NCBI GenBank assembly: GCA_035222895.1
Contig: JAVYIG010000311.1
Span: 184,501 to 248,500 of the forward strand
DNA length: 64,000 nt
Direction of reading: 5' to 3'
Source: Strongylocentrotus droebachiensis
Lineage: Eukaryota; Echinodermata; Echinoidea; Camarodonta; Strongylocentrotidae
Below the pieces are notes generated by a model that searched no databases, had not been told where the DNA came from, and saw only the letters and a list, made by a program, of their open reading frames with translations. Shown here piece after piece: positions 60,259 through 64,000 of this stretch. Every line of letters starts with the position of its first letter. Position 1 is the stretch's first letter. Position numbers and translations under genes: made by a program.

Positions 60259-60899
60259 CCAGAATATACATGATGTACTATCTTTCGACACAGCTCAACA
60301 AGTTTAGTTAAAGGCCCAGCAGCTCTAAATCCTGTCGAGTCTTAACTGTCACAGATCCAGCTATGTACTTTAAATATTCTATGCAGGAATGAAACCTTTG
60401 CAGTGGTGTTTTGATGAGCTTTGGGTGGACAAATAGACATCGTCTTACTGAGGCGCCCTGCCAAGAAGACCGGTGATTATTCATGTACATGTACATGTAG
60501 ATTACAGAGCAAAAGAAGTTGGCCCCAAATACTGAATCAAATAGATTTGGATAGTGTTATTAAATACATACATGTACAGTGTACATGTACATGTTTATTT
60601 CTTGGTATGGCTAGATTAGATGTACACTGTAATTGTAGTGTTCTCATCTGTAGATGTATGTACAGTACATGCATGCAACAAATAATTTATTTTGAGTATT
60701 TAGTTTTATGTAAATACTAGTAAATGTTTTAATAACAAATTTAAATGTCTGATTTAAGAAGCTTCACAAACGCCTTAGAGTTAGAGGCAAGAGTTCCATA
60801 TCTCCCCCCCCCCCTTGCTAAAATTGAAGAAAAAAATATAGATATGACTCAGAGTGTTATACAGGTCTAATAATTATATAATATAAAACATGGAAAACT

Positions 60900-60930
60900 A
60901 GGGTTAGGGTTAGGCTTAGAGTTAAGGCTC
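60900..60930. repeat. Interstitial telomere-like repeat
   Basis: AGGGTTAGGGTTAGGCTTAG: two to three TTAGGG units only. Confidence 0.6.
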
Positions 60931-61131
60931 TAAACAGCGCATCCTAGTGACCTACAAAATATAGTCTATAACTTATGTACCTACAGTATAAATCCGTTAC
61001 AAACCCCTTCACCCTCAACTATCATTACAGATACATCCTGGGAGCTTCCAACAAAAAGTGAAATTTCTATTCTTATGTTCTTATGTTTATATCACAGGAT
61101 TACAACTGTTGTTGAGACTATAATGGAAGAT

Positions 61132-61132
<1 letters not shown>

Positions 61133-61166
<34 letters not shown>
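61133..61166. repeat. (GA)n microsatellite
   Basis: About 16 GA units. Confidence 0.85.
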
Positions 61167-61386
61167 AAAGAGACAATGAGAGATCATTTTGTTTAGATCA
61201 CTTTTCGCTGGGGTCTATATGGAACTCTTTCCGAGTTGGATGTTATCTTTCTCGAGTCTATATTACTAGAATTAATGTGAAGACTAAAGTGAAATGTGCT
61301 GACATTTACATGTACACACAAAAACTGATGAAATCTTTTTGACCTTTTCCTATCATCATTTTTTAATGAAAATGACATCACTCTTT

Positions 61387-61951
61387 CAGGCACGTAGCCA
61401 GGGGGGGCAGTGGGGGCGGTCGCCCCCCAAAAAACAAAAAAAGAGGAAAAAAGAAGAAAGGATTAAGAGTCGAGAACGGTATAACAAATAGTCTTCTTTC
61501 TCTAATAATTTAATAAAAAGGTCAAAGCTTCCGCGCTTCACAGGAGAGGGGGGGGGGAACTAAATTTAGACAAGGATTAAGAGTCGATCGAGAATGGTAC
61601 AACGAATCGTCTTCTTTCTTTAATAATCTAATGAAACGTCAGAGCTTCCGCGCTACGCGCAGAGGAAAAGGAACTTGATTCAAACAAGGATTAAGAGTCG
61701 AGGACGGTACAACGAATCGTCTTCTTTCTCTAATGAAACGTCAAAAGAAACTAAATTTAGATAAGGATTAAGAGTCGTGAACGGTCCAACGAATCGTCTT
61801 CTTTCTCTAATATTTAATGAAACGGCAAAGCTTCCACGCCTCTCCCTGCACCCACCCCCCGTAGGGAGTCTATGCGCGCTCTGTAAGTGATTCGCACGCT
61901 TTGCGTGCTCACTTCCGCCCCCCCTAAAATGAAATCCTGGCTACGCGCTTG
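61387..61951. mobile_element. hAT-type MITE with internal satellite and 8-bp target duplication
   Basis: CAGGCACGTAGCC at 61387 and GGCTACGCGCTTG ending at 61951, flanked by CACTCTTT on both sides (61379-61386 and 61952-61959). 8-bp target duplications and CA(A/G)G ends are hAT hallmarks. Inside, a unit of about 90-115 bp (AGGATTAAGAGTCGAGAACG ... AACGAATCGTCTTCTTTCTC) repeats four times between 61460 and 61840. Subterminal runs of G/C (GGGGGGCAGTGGGGGCGG and CCGCCCCCCC) lie near the ends. Confidence 0.8.
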
Positions 61952-62459
61952 CACTCTTTGGCTTGAATTCACAAAGGTATGGGTCGTTCTTTAATAAAAC
62001 TGACATTTGTCAATATTCTTCATACTAGATATACATAGAGAGGCGATCAGAGGAGCCAGATGTAACAGTAATCTCAGCAGAGGAACCATTGATATCAGAG
62101 ACTGAAGCTGTCGGTCTAGCTTAGCCTAGATCTAGACTAGATTACTCTTTTTATCAGGAACAACATAAGAATAACCCAAACATAGTAGACTACTAAACAA
62201 ATAAACATTTCTTAAACATTTCTTTATGATCCCATAGACACGACAAAGTTCAAGCTCCTCATTCACACCCGATACTCGATACAACACTACAGTACAAGCC
62301 ATTAACCCCCAAGGCCCACCGGAGCTCGAGCTCTCCCCCGAAGTCACGCGGACAAAGCACTCAGCGAAACATAACAATCAACCCATCGTTCGCAATCACA
62401 CACAGGCATTTAAATTGACGATTCAAGAAAGCCAATCGAATGAAATAACTAAAAAGTAT

Positions 62460-62720
62460 AGACTACTTACTATAGATTCTTGATGTTGATAATAATCGAT
62501 GAAATTACACAGGATTTCCAGTTAATTGTGTCTCCAGAAACTTAAAAAGTCTTCGCCTGCATTCGACTGCTTCCGTTGTCGCCAGAAATTCACGCATATC
62601 ACACGCTGCATGCGGCGCGCGCCACCGCTGCAAAAACTGGTGGTGCGTACCATACCGTGTTGGTACGGTACAAAGTGGTCCAAGGTCCACGCCCTTTCTT
62701 CTTCTTTTGTTATGTTAATA
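62460..62720 (-). promoter_or_regulatory. GC-richer region, possible 5' end of a minus-strand transcript
   Basis: CpG-containing stretch (GCATGCGGCGCGCGCCACCG at 62606) in otherwise AT-rich DNA, with open but motif-free frames. It could be the promoter or first exon of the host gene. Speculative. Confidence 0.25.
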
Positions 62721-63077
62721 TCGCTGTGATGTGTTTCTTGGAGTTCCCCCAAAATACGGATGTTTTCATCTATTCGTCATCAGTTTCATTGTCCCGCGAC
62801 AAATCGTCTTTCTCTTTTATTCTGATTCACTCTTTTTAGGTTCCTCAAACGAATTGACACAACTTGGTATTATAGACACATTTCTTTTCAATTTCAGGGA
62901 AGAAAATATGAAAGTGTGTATAATGGAGTATAAATTTAGACTTCGGGAATGAAACTATAAAGCAAAACATATTCCTTATTTAGTATTAATGATGTTAATT
63001 AACTCCTGGAAGTTTCTTTGAGAAATGTGAGAGAAAGAGAGACAGATCGAGAGAGGGAGAAGGGTATCAAGCGGGGG

Positions 63078-63102
63078 GGGGGGGGGGGGGGGGGGGGGGT
63101 AG
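63078..63102. repeat. Poly(G) tract
   Basis: A run of about 25 G, with quadruplex-forming potential. Confidence 0.85.
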
Positions 63103-63369
63103 TAGAGAGACAGCTAGACTAAATCTTAGGGCATGGAGATTATATGAACAAGATATGAAATAGAGGACAGGAAATGAAAGGAGAATTGCCTACCTGTAGA
63201 AATAAGGATATGATCGGCGAGTGTTCTTTAATACATGTATAATGTATTTGTGCATTACAAATTTTGATTGTATGTATACAAAATACTTTTTAAAGCTAAT
63301 CATTATTTTCTATCTCATCATCATCACACATGTTTCTTCCTGAACATAATTTTCGATTTGCATCCAGTA

Positions 63370-63620
63370 TTTCAAACATCATTGTCATTATCCTCCTCCT
63401 CCTCTTCCTCATCATCACCATCAACATAACCATCATAACTATTCACCATCACCATCACCATATCAACATTAATCACTATCATCATCATCCTCATCATCAC
63501 TGGCCAGTGCACCATTATCATCATCATCATCATCATCATCTTTATCACCACCATTCTCATCCCCAATATTTGTATCATTCCACTGACTTCACCAGCACAA
63601 CATTATCATTATAATCACCT
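63370..63620. repeat. (ATC)n-rich low-complexity region
   Basis: Many CATCAT, CACCAT and ATCATC words give long but meaningless His- or Met-rich frames. Confidence 0.8.
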
Positions 63621-63682
63621 TCATTATAATATCCATCCCCATCTATACAACTATCAAATCAAAACCCATATCAATCACTCAC

Positions 63683-63716
63683 CTATATTTCACAGTAACA
63701 TTGCTGTTGTCTACAA
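63683..63716 (-). other. Short exon-like segment
   Basis: 34 bp between a TTTCACTTTCAG acceptor and a GTGAGT donor on the minus strand, reading VVDNSNVTVKYR in one frame. Could be a further 5' exon of the host gene or part of another gene to the right. Confidence 0.3.
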
Positions 63717-64000
63717 CTGAAAGTGAAAAGATGTCATGCCATTGCATGTGTACACATTAAGGATAATAATTATTTCTCACGTCTTCTGATTGAGTACGTT
63801 GTATATACTACATTCAAGTTGAAAAATCACATAATTAAATGATAGAATTTTTTGCTTTCATATCTGGCTAATCATCAGACTAACTGACATTGGGGTCATT
63901 CCATGAGGTTGGGCAATGATGATGATGTCCATGTAATGTTGGTATGAGATCTACTTTGCACATGGAAGATGGAGTCACCTGTAGTAGATTTGTATGCAAT

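Noticed and set aside
60900-60930. A telomere or chromosome end
   Set aside because: Only two to three TTAGGG units within ordinary DNA.
63330-63614. His- and Ile-rich frames on both strands
   Set aside because: Produced by (ATC)n low-complexity DNA.
63888-64000. A second copy of the GGGCCATTCCATG element at the window end
   Set aside because: Only GTCATTCCATGAG resembles the TIR; too short, and the right end would lie outside the window.

Overview
This window is animal nuclear DNA: genes have introns with GT-AG splice sites, intergenic DNA is AT-rich, and the sequence is packed with transposons typical of aquatic invertebrates. The mix (a Ngaro-like tyrosine-recombinase retroelement, a CR1/L2-type LINE with a 2A-like N-terminus, Harbinger, P-element, piggyBac, Helitron and hAT pieces, many MITEs and tRNA-SINEs, and very frequent ACATGTAC strings) best fits a marine deuterostome, probably an echinoderm. 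That assignment is an inference; no species marker was recognised.

Left part, about 1-20.3 kb. This is a transposon graveyard, nearly all coding on the minus strand. In order it holds: a Ty3/gypsy reverse transcriptase fragment with a BEL/Pao-like zinc-knuckle region beside it; three broken copies of a P-element-type transposase interleaved with Myb/SANT-like and HECT C-lobe fragments; a P2X7 C-terminal (ballast-like) domain; a RecQ-like helicase exon whose motifs are in permuted order; a SPG-HSAKYG (Kolobok-like) transposase fragment; a Helitron Rep fragment; a 769-bp TIR element; a small membrane-protein ORF with one UGA; a piggyBac fragment; a YqaJ-type nuclease fragment invaded by an acidic minisatellite; a Harbinger fragment fused to an unrelated exon; and chimeras of two transposase families.

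Middle part, 19.4-33.1 kb. A broken Harbinger transposase gene (exon 27910-28095, continued from 20343 downward in matching splice phase) has its intron filled by a complete Ngaro-like element at 20523-27890, with gag, RT/RNase H and tyrosine recombinase ORFs and A1-ORFs-B1-A2-B2 split direct repeats. Next to it is a 4.5-kb hAT element (28375-32912) with TIRs and a 5-bp target duplication, itself hit by a perfect-looking 162-bp Harbinger-type foldback MITE.

From 33 to 36 kb lie the BEN-domain end of a gene and fragments of further repeat-associated protein families.

Right part, 37-64 kb. One well-supported host gene occupies the minus strand: 11 coding exons from 55738 down to 40693 join in phase to a 490-residue protein with an N-myristoylation signal, two cyclic-nucleotide-binding-like folds and a C-terminal region I do not recognise. 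Its introns carry a full-length LINE (47572-51667, intact 1086-residue ORF, 9-bp target duplication) inserted into an older TIR element, a SINE with a 22-bp target duplication 33 bp from a splice acceptor, and at least ten MITEs of hAT, Tc1/pogo-like, TTAA-type and unassigned families. Upstream of the gene are 5' UTR exon candidates, simple repeats and a hAT-type MITE with an 8-bp target duplication.
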